A stretch of DNA of 41,748 nt from an uncultured Pelagibacteraceae bacterium (GCA_902525935.1 CABZJA010000010.1:1-41748); one strand, 5' to 3'; shown: positions 25,898-34,871, numbered from the stretch's first letter. Notes: generated from the letters alone by a model not told the origin. Program-made: numbers and translations.

Positions 25898-27088
25898 CTA
25901 TCTTGCTTGTCTAATGCTCTGTAAAACTAAACTTTTTACCTCATCCAAAGATGCTTTTTTAGGATTTTGTCCATAAGCTTGATCAAGCATAGATTTTTTT
26001 GCGATTCTCTCCTCACAATCTTCTGGAACGCCAATTTCATTTAAGCCTTTTGGTATTTTTAATCTATCTAAAATAATATTTAAGTTATCTTGAAATGCTT
26101 CAATAGAGTGATCTTTAAATTGCATAGCTTCTGACATTCTTTTCACTTTTTCATCTAATCCAGGTAAATTGTATTTCATTACTGCAGGTAATATTATCGC
26201 ATTTGTTAATCCATGATGAGTATTATATTCTGCGCCTACCATATGTGATATAGCATGGACTAAACCCAAACCTTTTAGAAATGCTATTCCACCCAGATAA
26301 GATCCTACAATCATTCCTCCTCTTGCTAATAGATTATCTGGTTCTTCAACAGCTGCGTAAAGAGATTTTGAGATTAAATTTAAACTTTCTATGGCAGAAC
26401 CATCGCATAATGGATGAAACATGGGAACGCTATAGCCTTCTATCGCGTGTATCATAGCATCTATTCCAGTCCATGCGGTTAGATTTGCGGGTAATTTTAA
26501 TGTTAATTCTGGGTCTACTAGAGCTAGGCAAGGTCTAGCATCAGGATGCCACAAACAAAACTTCATTCCTTTTTCAAGATGAGTTACCATAGCAGTAACT
26601 TCTGTTTCAGCTCCTGTCCCCGCTGTTGTAGGAATCGTTATTATTTTAGGAAAAGGATTTTCCATCTCTAATTTTGGTGGTTCTTTTTCAAATTCAAAAT
26701 CCCATAACGATACACCACTATTAACTGTTAAAGAAATTGCTTTTCCTCCATCCATTGCGCTTCCACCACCTATTGCAATAATAGCATCATGATTTCCATC
26801 ACGAAATTTTTTACATCCAGAATCTATTTCGTCGTCTCTAGGATTTGGTGATATATTTGAATAAATTGCTGATTTTACTTTTGAGTCGTTTAGTAAGTTT
26901 TGTAGATCACTAATAAATGGAAGATTAACACTACCATTATCGGTTACTATTAAAGCATTATTAATTTTAAAATTATTACAAAATTTTCCAATCTCCTTGA
27001 GTCTGCCTGGTCCATAAGCGGTTAAAGTAGGAAAAGTCCAATCCTGATTATTTAATAAAAAATCTTCATTAAGTTTAAAATTTTGCAT
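25898..27088 (-). CDS. Iron-containing alcohol dehydrogenase
   Basis: A 396-residue group III alcohol dehydrogenase. The nucleotide-binding part shows AIGGGSAMDGGKA and TIPTTAGTGAE. Metal ligands lie in LVDPELTLKLPANLTAWTG…GIDAMIHAIEGY (Asp and His), GLVHAISHMVG and NTHHGLTNA (His). It interconverts a primary alcohol and aldehyde with NAD(P). It heads the minus-strand operon with amidase, EamA and the second homocysteine methyltransferase. The 38-bp spacer to the divergent EamA gene at 27127 must hold promoters for both. Confidence 0.92.
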   Translation of the reverse strand: MQNFKLNEDFLLNNQDWTFPTLTAYGPGRLKEIGKFCNNFKINNALIVTDNGSVNLPFISDLQNLLNDSKVKSAIYSNISPNPRDDEIDSGCKKFRDGNHDAIIAIGGGSAMDGGKAISLTVNSGVSLWDFEFEKEPPKLEMENPFPKIITIPTTAGTGAETEVTAMVTHLEKGMKFCLWHPDARPCLALVDPELTLKLPANLTAWTGIDAMIHAIEGYSVPMFHPLCDGSAIESLNLISKSLYAAVEEPDNLLARGGMIVGSYLGGIAFLKGLGLVHAISHMVGAEYNTHHGLTNAIILPAVMKYNLPGLDEKVKRMSEAMQFKDHSIEAFQDNLNIILDRLKIPKGLNEIGVPEDCEERIAKKSMLDQAYGQNPKKASLDEVKSLVLQSIRQAR

Positions 27089-27126
27089 AATATTTTAAAA
27101 ACTTATACTAATTTAAACATTATTAA

Positions 27127-28059
27127 ATGAAAATTTCATCTGAAAAATCAGATATAAAAAAAACATATCTAGCTGTAGCAACTATGCTTTTAGCAATTTT
27201 GTGTATAGATCTTTATATGGTAATTATCAAATTTCTGGGTGACGAATATTCAATAATTCAATTAACTTTGTTTAGAAATATTGCTGCGATCATACCTTTG
27301 TTACTATTAATTTTATTCACAAATGAATTTTCAACAATTTTTAAAAATTTAGGAAATAAATTTCTTATATTAAGTTGTTTAAGAGGAATTTGTTTCCTTT
27401 CAATGAATGTATTTATATTTATTTCTGTTATTAATCTTCAGTTTGCAACCGCAATGACATTAACTTTTTCATCACCATTTTTCATAGTAATTTTATCAAT
27501 AATAATGTTGAACGAAAGGATTGGTATTTATAGATGGTCGGCAGTTATTATAGGTTTTGTTGGAGTATTAATGATTATGAGACCAACAAGTGAAATATTT
27601 AGTTTTTACTCAATATTTCCTATTCTTACAGCTATAGCTTGGGCTTTTACTGTTATCATTTTAAAGTTTATTCAAGGAAATCATTCGACTGCTAAAATCC
27701 AATTATATACATTAATATTTAATGTAAGCGGTGGGATAATACTATTTTTAGTAACAACAGGTCATTTAGAAATAAAAAGTTTAAAAGATTTTATTTTAAT
27801 GACAACCACTGGTATTTTAGGTGGTACAGCAGCAATATTATTTATTTATTCTTATAGATTAATTTCAGCAAGCAAGATTGCATCGTTTGAATATCTTGGT
27901 ATACCATCATCCTTTATTCTTGGATGGATTTTTTTTTCTGAAGCGCCATGGGGTCAACTGTTTCCAGGTGTATTAGTAATTATTTTTGCAGGTATGATTA
28001 TTATTTGGAGAGATAATGTTAAACAAAAAAAAGCTGAAGGTAATAAACAAGTTTATTGA
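27127..28059 (+). CDS. EamA/DMT-family transporter
   Basis: A 310-residue membrane protein with about ten hydrophobic segments. The first-repeat end LTFSSPFFIVILSIIMLNERIGI RWSAVIIGFVGVLMIMRP-type pattern (about residues 114-155) is diagnostic of EamA proteins. It is more like the truncated EamA at 41051 than the one at 23573. Its last 7 bp overlap the end of the convergent proV gene. Cargo unknown. Confidence 0.88.
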   Translation: MKISSEKSDIKKTYLAVATMLLAILCIDLYMVIIKFLGDEYSIIQLTLFRNIAAIIPLLLLILFTNEFSTIFKNLGNKFLILSCLRGICFLSMNVFIFISVINLQFATAMTLTFSSPFFIVILSIIMLNERIGIYRWSAVIIGFVGVLMIMRPTSEIFSFYSIFPILTAIAWAFTVIILKFIQGNHSTAKIQLYTLIFNVSGGIILFLVTTGHLEIKSLKDFILMTTTGILGGTAAILFIYSYRLISASKIASFEYLGIPSSFILGWIFFSEAPWGQLFPGVLVIIFAGMIIIWRDNVKQKKAEGNKQVY

Positions 28060-29099
28060 TTAGATCTCATAGATTTCATCACTATTACTCTATCTATTTC
28101 TCCTAATAACTCTCCAGTTTCATTACAAACAACTGGATAAATTTTATCATTATCAATTAGTTTATCTATTAAATTTTCAATTTTAGAATTATCTAAAATA
28201 TTATCTTTTCCATCATTAAATAAATTTTTTGTTTCATTACAGCATTCTGTTCTCATAACTTTTCCTGCACTTAACACTTTATATTTTGGAACATCTTCAC
28301 AAAAATCTTTTACGTATTGATCTTTTGGATTAGAGACAATTTCCTCTGGAGTGCCAACTTGAGACACTTCTCCATCTTTCATAATTGCAATATGATCTCC
28401 CATTTTAATGGCTTCCAAAAAATCATGAGTGATAAATACCATGGTTTTTTGAAGTTTTTCTTGGATCTTTAAAAGTTCATCTTGCATTTCTCTTCTGATT
28501 AAAGGGTCAAGAGCGGAAAAAGGTTCATCAAAAATTAATATTTCAGGATCTACAGCTAGCGCTCTTGCTAAACCAACTCTTTGCTGCATACCGCCAGAGA
28601 GTTCTCTTGGATAATTATTGTGCCAACCATCTAAACCAACCATCTTAAGAACTTCCATTGATTTTTCTACTCTAACATCTTTTTTTGTTCCTCTTACCTC
28701 TAAACCATATCCAATATTTTCTAAAACTGTTCTATGAGGGAATAAACCAAAATGTTGAAATACCATGCTCATTTTATTCCTTCTGAGTTCCAATAAATCT
28801 CTTGCACTCATTTTGGTTACTTCAACTTCATCCATTTTGACAGTTCCAGCTGTTGGCTCAATCAGTCTTGAAATACATCTTACTAACGTAGATTTTCCAC
28901 TACCAGACAATCCCATTACAACAAATGTTTCACCTTTTTGGATTGAGAAGCTGACATCTTTAACTGCAACAACATGGCCTGTCTTTTCTTGGACTTCCTT
29001 TATAGTTAAACTTTTATCAAGGTTTTTAATAATTCTTTTTTCGTCTGGTCCAAATAATTTCCATATATTTGTGCAAGTGATTTTTTGTTCTGTAGCCAT
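28053..29099 (-). CDS. proV: Glycine betaine/proline ABC transporter ATP-binding protein ProV
   Basis: ATPase of the quaternary-amine uptake system whose permease and binding protein diverge to the right. 348 residues. The N-terminal ITCTNIWKLFGPDEKRI segment, Walker A GLSGSGKS (residues 63-70), VFQHFGLFPHRTVLENI, signature ELSGGMQQR, Walker B ILIFDEPFSALDPLIRREMQ and FITHDFLEA are distinctive of ProV/OpuAA. The C-terminus (about residues 285-345) is a shortened CBS-like region ending in GEIDRVIVM; E. coli ProV has two full CBS domains, so osmotic gating through these may be reduced. It is on the opposite strand to proW, unusual compared with the co-directional order of many bacteria. Confidence 0.93.
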   Translation of the reverse strand: MATEQKITCTNIWKLFGPDEKRIIKNLDKSLTIKEVQEKTGHVVAVKDVSFSIQKGETFVVMGLSGSGKSTLVRCISRLIEPTAGTVKMDEVEVTKMSARDLLELRRNKMSMVFQHFGLFPHRTVLENIGYGLEVRGTKKDVRVEKSMEVLKMVGLDGWHNNYPRELSGGMQQRVGLARALAVDPEILIFDEPFSALDPLIRREMQDELLKIQEKLQKTMVFITHDFLEAIKMGDHIAIMKDGEVSQVGTPEEIVSNPKDQYVKDFCEDVPKYKVLSAGKVMRTECCNETKNLFNDGKDNILDNSKIENLIDKLIDNDKIYPVVCNETGELLGEIDRVIVMKSMRSNQ

Positions 29100-29126
29100 T
29101 TTTAATAAATAATATTACCTTAAAAA

Positions 29127-29155
29127 TAGACAATATTTTACTTTAAATGTAAAAT
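29127..29155 (+). promoter_or_regulatory. Candidate promoter for proW with overlapping palindrome
   Basis: In the 77-bp proV/proW divergent spacer, TAGACA (29127-29132) and TAAAAT (29150-29155) are 17 bp apart, 21 bp before the proW ATG. A near-palindrome overlaps the -10 box: ATTTTAC (29135-29141) and its exact inverted copy GTAAAAT (29149-29155), with partial pairing in the centre. Such a site could be bound by a dimeric regulator controlling both proV and proWX. The base composition is AT-rich, so chance cannot be excluded. Confidence 0.4.
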
Positions 29156-29176
29156 TATTTATTTTAACTTGCAATT

Positions 29177-31291
29177 ATGGCTACTAGATCTGACTTAATT
29201 GATAAATCTAATCAATCAAAAAACATATTATCATATGTAATCATTGGAGTTGTTTTTTTAGTAGCATTATGGCTATCTACCCAAAGTGAGGGCCCTTCAA
29301 AATTTCCAAAAGAGGTCACAGATAAATTTACTTTTACAGCTTGGGTAAATGATGGCGAAGATTACTTAAAAAAAAATTATAGATGGGTAACTAAACTTAT
29401 AGCAAGTTATATTAAAGAAACTTATTATTTTGTTGAAGACTTTTTATTAGAGTCTTCTTGGATTTTAATCGCAGCTATAATTATAATTCCCTGTATAATC
29501 GCAGGAGGCTTACGTCTAGGAATATATTCTTCGTTTGTAGTTTATTTTTGGGGAGCAACAGGAATGTGGGAGCCTTCCTTGCAAACTGTAGCATTAATGG
29601 GTTTATCGGTTTTATTATGTGTGTTTTTTGGTTTTATATTGGGAGTATTGTGCTCACAAAGTAATAGATTTGAAAATTTTATGAAGCCAGTCTTAGATAC
29701 GATGCAAGTAATGCCAGCATTTGTTTATTTGTTTCCTGCATTATTTTTTTTTGGGATAGGAGGTGCGCCAGCTATCTTGGCTACAATGATATATGCAATG
29801 CCTCCAATAATAAGATTAACAAATACAGGTATAAGACAAGTGCCTGCACAAACAATTGAGTCGGCTACATCATTTGGTTCTAGTAAACTTCAACTATTAT
29901 TTAAAATTAAAATTCCATTATCTTTGCCAAGTATAATGATGGGGATTAATCAAGTAATAATGATGGCATTGGCTTTAGTAGTTCTTGCATGTTTTATTGG
30001 TGCAGAGGGTATTGGTGGGCAGGTTTGGCAAGCCATAAGAAGACTGGACGTTGGATGGGCAATGGAAGGTGGGCTATGTATTTTATTTATGGCGATAATG
30101 TTTGATAGATTTAGTTTAGCTTTTAGTAAAACAAAAAGGACATTACCATCTGATGTTCAAAGATTTTATTTACTTCCCCAAAGTTGGGAAAAATATCAAA
30201 TTGCAAAAATAATTGAAATGCCATTAAATTTTGGAAATAAGATTTTAAAAATTATATGCCAACTTGTTACAACTATTATAGCATCTTTATTTAAACTTTT
30301 AGTATCAGTTTTTAATAAATCTACTGCAGACAACATTGGTGAGTTCATTAGTAAGAGATATTATGTAATTCCATATTTTCTAATTTTATTATTTATAGCT
30401 TTTCTGGATCATTACTTCTTAGAAATTGGAACATTCCCAAAAGAATGGAAATTATCAATAAGGCAACCAATTACTAATGCGGTTGAAAGTTTGACTGTAA
30501 ACCCAGGTTTTATTTCTTTTGCAAAAGGTTTAAGAGCTTTTGTTTACTTAAATTTATTAAGACCTTTAGATGTTTTTCTCACTCAAATACCATGGTGGTA
30601 TACATTGGCAGTATTTGCTGCATTAGGTTATGTAACAGTTGGTATAAGATTTGCAATTATTACTGCGCTTCTTTTATTATTTATAGGTGCGTGTGGAATA
30701 TGGACACAATCAATGATAACTTTATCTTCTGTACTAGTATCTGTTGCATTATGTTTTGTGGTAGGAGTTCCACTTGGTATAATTGCATCCTACAACGAAA
30801 GATTTAGAAATATTCAAAATGTAGTGCTTGATGCTATGCAAACACTTCCATACTTTTGTTATTTAATACCTGTATTAATGTTTTTTGGTGGTGGAACTGT
30901 CTCTGCTGTTCTTGCAACAGTTATATACTCAATTCCTCCAATAGTTAGATTAACTTCATTAGGATTAACTCAAGTATCAGGTACTTACTCTGAAGTTTCA
31001 AGATCATTTGGAGGTACTTTAATTCAAACATTAAATAAAGTTAAATTTCCACTAGCAATACCAAGTTTGGTAATAGGTTTTAATCAAACAGTAATTATGG
31101 CATTTGCAATGCAAATTGTTACTCCATTAATTGGAGGCAAAGGTTTAGGATTAGAGGTATTTAATGGACTAGCAAGATCTGATACTGGTAGAGGTCTTGC
31201 TGCGGGGATAGGAATTGTTCTTTTGGCAATCATTATTGATAGAATTACATTAGCTTATACTAAAAAACAGAGAGAGGCTTTGGGTTTATAA
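29177..31291 (+). CDS. proW: Glycine betaine ABC transporter permease, tandem-duplicated (double ProW)
   Basis: A 704-residue permease, about twice a normal ProW (about 350). It consists of two full ProW-like modules in one chain: module 1 about residues 1-320 and module 2 about 395-704. Each has its own cytoplasmic coupling loop: ESATSFGSSKLQLLFKIKIP from residue 228 and EVSRSFGGTLIQTLNKVKFP from residue 606. Matching pairs such as MQVMPAFVYLFPALFFFGIGG and MQTLPYFCYLIPVLMFFGGG show the internal repeat. So one polypeptide can supply both halves of the membrane channel that a ProW homodimer normally forms. It is followed by proX after 90 bp. Substrates are likely glycine betaine, choline-derived amines, carnitine/butyrobetaine and perhaps DMSP. 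Confidence 0.9.
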   Translation: MATRSDLIDKSNQSKNILSYVIIGVVFLVALWLSTQSEGPSKFPKEVTDKFTFTAWVNDGEDYLKKNYRWVTKLIASYIKETYYFVEDFLLESSWILIAAIIIIPCIIAGGLRLGIYSSFVVYFWGATGMWEPSLQTVALMGLSVLLCVFFGFILGVLCSQSNRFENFMKPVLDTMQVMPAFVYLFPALFFFGIGGAPAILATMIYAMPPIIRLTNTGIRQVPAQTIESATSFGSSKLQLLFKIKIPLSLPSIMMGINQVIMMALALVVLACFIGAEGIGGQVWQAIRRLDVGWAMEGGLCILFMAIMFDRFSLAFSKTKRTLPSDVQRFYLLPQSWEKYQIAKIIEMPLNFGNKILKIICQLVTTIIASLFKLLVSVFNKSTADNIGEFISKRYYVIPYFLILLFIAFLDHYFLEIGTFPKEWKLSIRQPITNAVESLTVNPGFISFAKGLRAFVYLNLLRPLDVFLTQIPWWYTLAVFAALGYVTVGIRFAIITALLLLFIGACGIWTQSMITLSSVLVSVALCFVVGVPLGIIASYNERFRNIQNVVLDAMQTLPYFCYLIPVLMFFGGGTVSAVLATVIYSIPPIVRLTSLGLTQVSGTYSEVSRSFGGTLIQTLNKVKFPLAIPSLVIGFNQTVIMAFAMQIVTPLIGGKGLGLEVFNGLARSDTGRGLAAGIGIVLLAIIIDRITLAYTKKQREALGL

Positions 31292-31320
31292 ACCAATAAA
31301 ATAGTGCCGATTTGAACGGT

Positions 31321-31349
31321 TTGCATACAGTTATATTTTGTTTTAAAAT
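31321..31349 (+). promoter_or_regulatory. Candidate promoter for proX
   Basis: TTGCAT (31321-31326) and TAAAAT (31344-31349) with a 17-bp spacer lie in the 90-bp proW-proX gap, 32 bp before the proX ATG. An AGAGGA ribosome site follows just before the start. A separate promoter would let the binding protein be made in excess over the permease. Confidence 0.4.
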
Positions 31350-31381
31350 ACATTTTTAATTAATTAAAAGAGAGGAAATAA

Positions 31382-32392
31382 ATGAAGTTATCAAAAAAAA
31401 TATCATCACTAATACTATCTGTGGTGTTGCTAATTGGATCTTTTGGACATGCTAATGCAGCTAAAAGACTTCATGCAGCTATTGCAGATTGGACTGGTGG
31501 GATAATTACATGCGAAGTTGCAGTTGCAATCCTTGAAAGAGAAATGGGATATAAGGTTAAACAAACAGTATTCCCATCTGGAACAGGATTATGGGAAGCC
31601 ATTGCTGCTGGTGAATTAGATTTTGCATGCGAAAGTTGGCCAAGCTATGCTGAAGCTGACTCTGTAATGTTAAATGAAGATTTAATATACGAAGGCAAAG
31701 TTGTAGGAAGTTACAGCGGAGACGGAAGTGTAGACCTTTTAGGTACATCAGGAATAATTGGTTTATCTGATTATTGGATACCTAGATATGCAGCAGAGGA
31801 ATTTGGCATCAAAACTTGGAAAGATTTAAACAAACATAAAGCTAAATTTGCAACAATAGAGAGTGGTAAAAAAGGGAGACTTATCGGATGTCCTGTTGCA
31901 GGATGGAACTGTCATGACCAAAAAAGACTTGATCTTTTAGGCATAGATTTCCAAGCTGACGAACTTGGTACTGAGGCTGCTGCAATAGCAGAAGCTAAAG
32001 CTGCATACATGAGAAAAGAACCATTTATGTTATATCTATGGTCTCCACATTGGTTCTTTGGAGAGTTTGATATGGTTGGAGTACAACTACCTGAACATAA
32101 AGTTTGTGATCCAGATACGTTCACAGAGGCAGGAAATTGGAAAGATTGTGGAACAAAAGGATGGCCAGCAACTGGTTGGGCTAAGGATTATACAATGAAT
32201 TATGGTAATCCAGCAACTTTTGCTAGTGCTGAGCACTCAGATGCAAAAGCTTTCTTTGAAAAAATGTCTTTACAAAATATTGACCAAGCTAAGATGTTAG
32301 TGGAAGTTGATATCAAGAAAAGAGATGTAAAAGAAGTTGTTAATGAGTGGTTAGATAACAACCCAGATAAGTGGAAAAGTTGGCTTCCATAA
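31382..32392 (+). CDS. proX: Glycine betaine-type periplasmic binding protein ProX/OpuAC
   Basis: Receptor of the ProVW transporter, 336 residues. The signal peptide is clear (MKLSKK, hydrophobic core, likely cleavage after residue 26, ANA|AK). The mature protein has the OpuAC-family layout: IADWTGGIITCEVA, FPSGTGLWEAIAAGELDFACESWPSY, LYLWSPHWFFGEFDMV and WAKDYTMNYGNP, rich in tryptophans that form aromatic cages for quaternary amines. Family members in marine alphaproteobacteria accept several methylated osmolytes. A good AGAGGA ribosome site and a likely own promoter precede it; a bidirectional terminator follows. Confidence 0.92.
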   Translation: MKLSKKISSLILSVVLLIGSFGHANAAKRLHAAIADWTGGIITCEVAVAILEREMGYKVKQTVFPSGTGLWEAIAAGELDFACESWPSYAEADSVMLNEDLIYEGKVVGSYSGDGSVDLLGTSGIIGLSDYWIPRYAAEEFGIKTWKDLNKHKAKFATIESGKKGRLIGCPVAGWNCHDQKRLDLLGIDFQADELGTEAAAIAEAKAAYMRKEPFMLYLWSPHWFFGEFDMVGVQLPEHKVCDPDTFTEAGNWKDCGTKGWPATGWAKDYTMNYGNPATFASAEHSDAKAFFEKMSLQNIDQAKMLVEVDIKKRDVKEVVNEWLDNNPDKWKSWLP

Positions 32393-32413
32393 TAACTTTT
32401 AAATAAATTAGTT

Positions 32414-32447
32414 AAAAAGGGCTTTGATTTTCAAAGCCCTTTTTTTA
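32414..32447. terminator. Bidirectional intrinsic terminator between proX and the butyrobetaine dioxygenase gene
   Basis: A perfect 14-bp stem (32414-32427 pairing with 32431-32444) with a 3-nt TTT loop and core GGGCTTTG/CAAAGCCC. The plus strand continues with a run of T residues to 32446 and the minus strand with TTTTTAAC, so it can end transcripts from both convergent genes. Its right arm touches the last bases before the dioxygenase stop codon. Confidence 0.88.
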
Positions 32448-33569
32448 TTTCTTAAGATAATTTAATCGACCCACAATTTCATCTCTATCCATGTAATAAC
32501 CTTGCAGGTGTCTGTGTCCAGAATTTGGATCAAACTCAGTTCTTCCGTGTAGTACTCTTCTATTGTTGAATGTATATATATCTCCTGGCCTTAGCCTAAA
32601 TTTTATTTGAAATCTATTATCGTGTAAAAGTTTTCCAAATTTATGATGAGATTTATAAACTTTATCCATTTGATCTGGATGACAGTCTAAAGAGTCCATG
32701 GTTGCAGTACTAAATCTAACATCATTATAGTCACCATCTTTTGTAAGACTTATTGCAGTTCCATAAAAGCTTCTATGAGCTTCTTGTGTGTAATCTTTAT
32801 CTCTAAACTTTAAAGGAATTTTTGTAAGCGTATCAAAAGTATCTCTGTCATTATTCTTTAAATATTCTCCGACTGCGAATGCATCTACTGCTGATGAATC
32901 ACCTCCCTTTGCTGAATTAACTAAACAATGTAAAAATTGATACCCAGGAGGATTTTCAAACCACGGTAAATCCATATGATTTTGAAGCGCATGAGCTGTA
33001 TAAGCTGAGTTATTTGGTTTTGGTATATTTATAACTTCGAAAGGTGTTTTAAAAAATGTCTCTCTAGTGTGACTAATTCTATTTAATACAGGAAACGCTG
33101 AATTTTTTTCCACTGGAGCATTATAAACTATAGCTATTCCTTTAAAGTGAAGAAGTTCTAACCATTTAATCAATCCCTCTTCGGAGGATATAATTTTATT
33201 ATGATCTATATATATACTCTCGATATTTTTTTCTAAATTGCCATCCCATAATTGGTAGGGTGATTTGTATTCTTCATTATTTTTTATAGTGTAGCAATTT
33301 TCTCTAAGCCAATTAATATCATAATGGCTTATATGATTTCCCTCACTCCACTCTATTTCTAATTTACCATCACTATTAAGATTATATTTTTTTGGGTTTA
33401 TGTTTTCTGATACATCTAAAATATTAAACATTCGATGCCTAGAATCTTTATCGTGTGCTGTCGGGCAATTATCTCTCAGCCACATATAATTAAATTTACT
33501 TTCTTTACCGTCATCCCATATTACTTGGAGATAAGTCCCATTTTTTGAGATTTTTGAAATTGAATTCAT
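32445..33569 (-). CDS. Gamma-butyrobetaine dioxygenase (Fe(II)/2-oxoglutarate-dependent)
   Basis: Hydroxylates gamma-butyrobetaine to L-carnitine. It has 374 residues from the ATG at 33567-33569; a TTG two codons upstream (33575) is a weaker start. Domain 1 (about residues 1-100) is the BBOX N-terminal domain (FNYMWLRDNCPTAHD … EGNHISHYDINWLREN). Domain 2 is the TauD-type barrel with iron ligands His198 and Asp200 (ALQNHMDLPW) and His341 (FNNRRVLHGRTEF), close to the spacing of human BBOX1. The cysteine-rich zinc site of the N-terminal domain is degenerate: only one Cys remains in NCPTAHD, though the later His in GNHI is kept. A trimethyllysine dioxygenase is the alternative, but the neighbours (carnitine dehydrogenase and dehydrocarnitine cleavage enzyme) favour butyrobetaine. 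Confidence 0.85.
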   Translation of the reverse strand: MNSISKISKNGTYLQVIWDDGKESKFNYMWLRDNCPTAHDKDSRHRMFNILDVSENINPKKYNLNSDGKLEIEWSEGNHISHYDINWLRENCYTIKNNEEYKSPYQLWDGNLEKNIESIYIDHNKIISSEEGLIKWLELLHFKGIAIVYNAPVEKNSAFPVLNRISHTRETFFKTPFEVINIPKPNNSAYTAHALQNHMDLPWFENPPGYQFLHCLVNSAKGGDSSAVDAFAVGEYLKNNDRDTFDTLTKIPLKFRDKDYTQEAHRSFYGTAISLTKDGDYNDVRFSTATMDSLDCHPDQMDKVYKSHHKFGKLLHDNRFQIKFRLRPGDIYTFNNRRVLHGRTEFDPNSGHRHLQGYYMDRDEIVGRLNYLKK

Positions 33570-33615
33570 AATCAATATAAATATAAAATAATTTATTAAT
33601 CAATTCAATTATTAG

Positions 33616-33645
33616 TTGACTTATTAATTGTTGGAAGATTTATTA
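33616..33645 (+). promoter_or_regulatory. Weak candidate promoter for the SDR gene
   Basis: TTGACT (33616-33621) is a good -35 match in the 102-bp divergent spacer, with TTATTA/TTTATT at 33639-33645 at 17-18 bp as a poor -10. The SDR start is about 27 bp further. Only the -35 box is convincing. Confidence 0.3.
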
Positions 33646-33671
33646 GTTTAAATTATCTTTTAAAATAAAAA

Positions 33672-34457
33672 ATGAGCATAACCTTAAAAAATAAAAAAAT
33701 AATCATATCTGCAGGAGGATCGGGTATTGGATGGAGTTCTGCAAAAATATTATTAGATAAAGGTGCAACAGTATATCTTTGTGATATCAATTCAAATTTT
33801 CTTAATAAATGTAAGAAACACAAGCTCAATAATAAAAAGTTATTTGTATTTCAGTGTGATGCCTCAGATGAGAACCAAGTAAAGAATTTTTTTGGCAAAG
33901 TATTAAAAAAAACAAAAAAAATTGATGCTCTTATAAATAATGTTGGAATAGCTGGGCCAACTGGAACCCTTGAAAAATTAAAAAGTAAGGATTGGGAAAA
34001 TACATTAAAGGTAAACGTTATTAGCCATTTTTATTTTTCAAAATATTCAATTCCTATGCTTAAAAAAAATAAAAGTGGAGCTATAATAAATTTATCTTCA
34101 ACAGCAGGTATATTTGGATTTCCATTAAGATCTCCTTATTGTGCAAGTAAGTGGGCAGTTATAGGCATAACCAAGACGCTGGCAATGGAACTAGGAAAAT
34201 TTAAAATTAGAGTAAATGCTATTTGTCCCGGAACAATTAAGGGAGATAGAATGGGTAGAGTGGTAAGAGATAAATCGAAGTTTTTAAATGTTTCAAAAAA
34301 ATTAATAGAAAAAGAATTTGTTTCAATGACTTCAATGAATACCTGGGTTTATGAAGAGGATATTGGAAGGATTTGTAGTTTTTTAATTTCGAATGATGCA
34401 CCAAGGATATCTGGACAAATAATTGCTGTAGACGGCAATACTTTAAGAATGCATTAA
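33672..34457 (+). CDS. Short-chain dehydrogenase/reductase (SDR)
   Basis: A 261-residue classical SDR, NAD(P)-dependent oxidoreductase. The cofactor motif is SAGGSGIGWSSA (Gly-rich loop, about residues 13-24), NNVGIAGPTG is the NNAG-type strand, the catalytic tyrosine/lysine are Tyr156 and Lys160 in SPYCASK, with serines at LSST (about 141-144). The end GQIIAVDGNT is the usual FabG-like finish. It is a single plus-strand gene set among minus-strand carnitine genes and converges on the GFA gene 3 bp away. Substrate unknown; a 3-hydroxy intermediate of the same pathways is possible. Confidence 0.9.
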   Translation: MSITLKNKKIIISAGGSGIGWSSAKILLDKGATVYLCDINSNFLNKCKKHKLNNKKLFVFQCDASDENQVKNFFGKVLKKTKKIDALINNVGIAGPTGTLEKLKSKDWENTLKVNVISHFYFSKYSIPMLKKNKSGAIINLSSTAGIFGFPLRSPYCASKWAVIGITKTLAMELGKFKIRVNAICPGTIKGDRMGRVVRDKSKFLNVSKKLIEKEFVSMTSMNTWVYEEDIGRICSFLISNDAPRISGQIIAVDGNTLRMH

Positions 34458-34460
34458 TAA

Positions 34461-34871
34461 TTAAACTTTAATGTTTTTTTCGCTTATTTCCATAAATGGA
34501 AAATGAGAATCATTAAAATGTATGTTCTCTGCTTTATTTAGAAAACTGATATCGTCCAGCAAACCTGCATATAAATAATATTTTTTATACTTTTCTACAT
34601 AAGTTAAAATTGGAGCGGCACATTTCCCACAAAAATGTTTTTTGATTTTATTGCCACTACCACCTTCATGTTCATAAATTTTTAATTTAGACTTATCTAT
34701 ATCTATTGCTCCGTCTCTGAGCAGTATAATTGTCATCATTCCTCCTATTTTTTTTCTACAATCAATGCAATGACAATTGAATACTAAAGGGACCTCATCA
34801 AGCTTAACATTAAAAGTTATATCTCCACAGATACATCCGCCAGTTTTATTTATAAATATTTTTTCTTTCAT
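34461..34871 (-). CDS. GFA/CENP-V-domain zinc protein
   Basis: A 136-residue protein of the GFA (glutathione-dependent formaldehyde-activating) family. Zinc-binding cysteines are visible as CIC (13, 15), CHCIDC (33, 35, 38) and FCGKCAA. The ATG at 34869-34871 overlaps the stop of the carnitine dehydrogenase (TGATG); a TTG one codon upstream is unlikely. The role in this operon is not known. Formaldehyde handling after N-demethylation of betaine products is a tempting idea, but many GFA proteins have no proven link to formaldehyde. A second GFA gene lies at 40512-40988. Confidence 0.85.
   Translation of the reverse strand: MKEKIFINKTGGCICGDITFNVKLDEVPLVFNCHCIDCRKKIGGMMTIILLRDGAIDIDKSKLKIYEHEGGSGNKIKKHFCGKCAAPILTYVEKYKKYYLYAGLLDDISFLNKAENIHFNDSHFPFMEISEKNIKV

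Noticed and set aside
28765..29112. 115-codon open frame on the plus strand antisense to proV
   Set aside because: Mirror of the conserved ProV ATPase region; composition is that of a reverse-strand shadow and the end runs through the divergent spacer.
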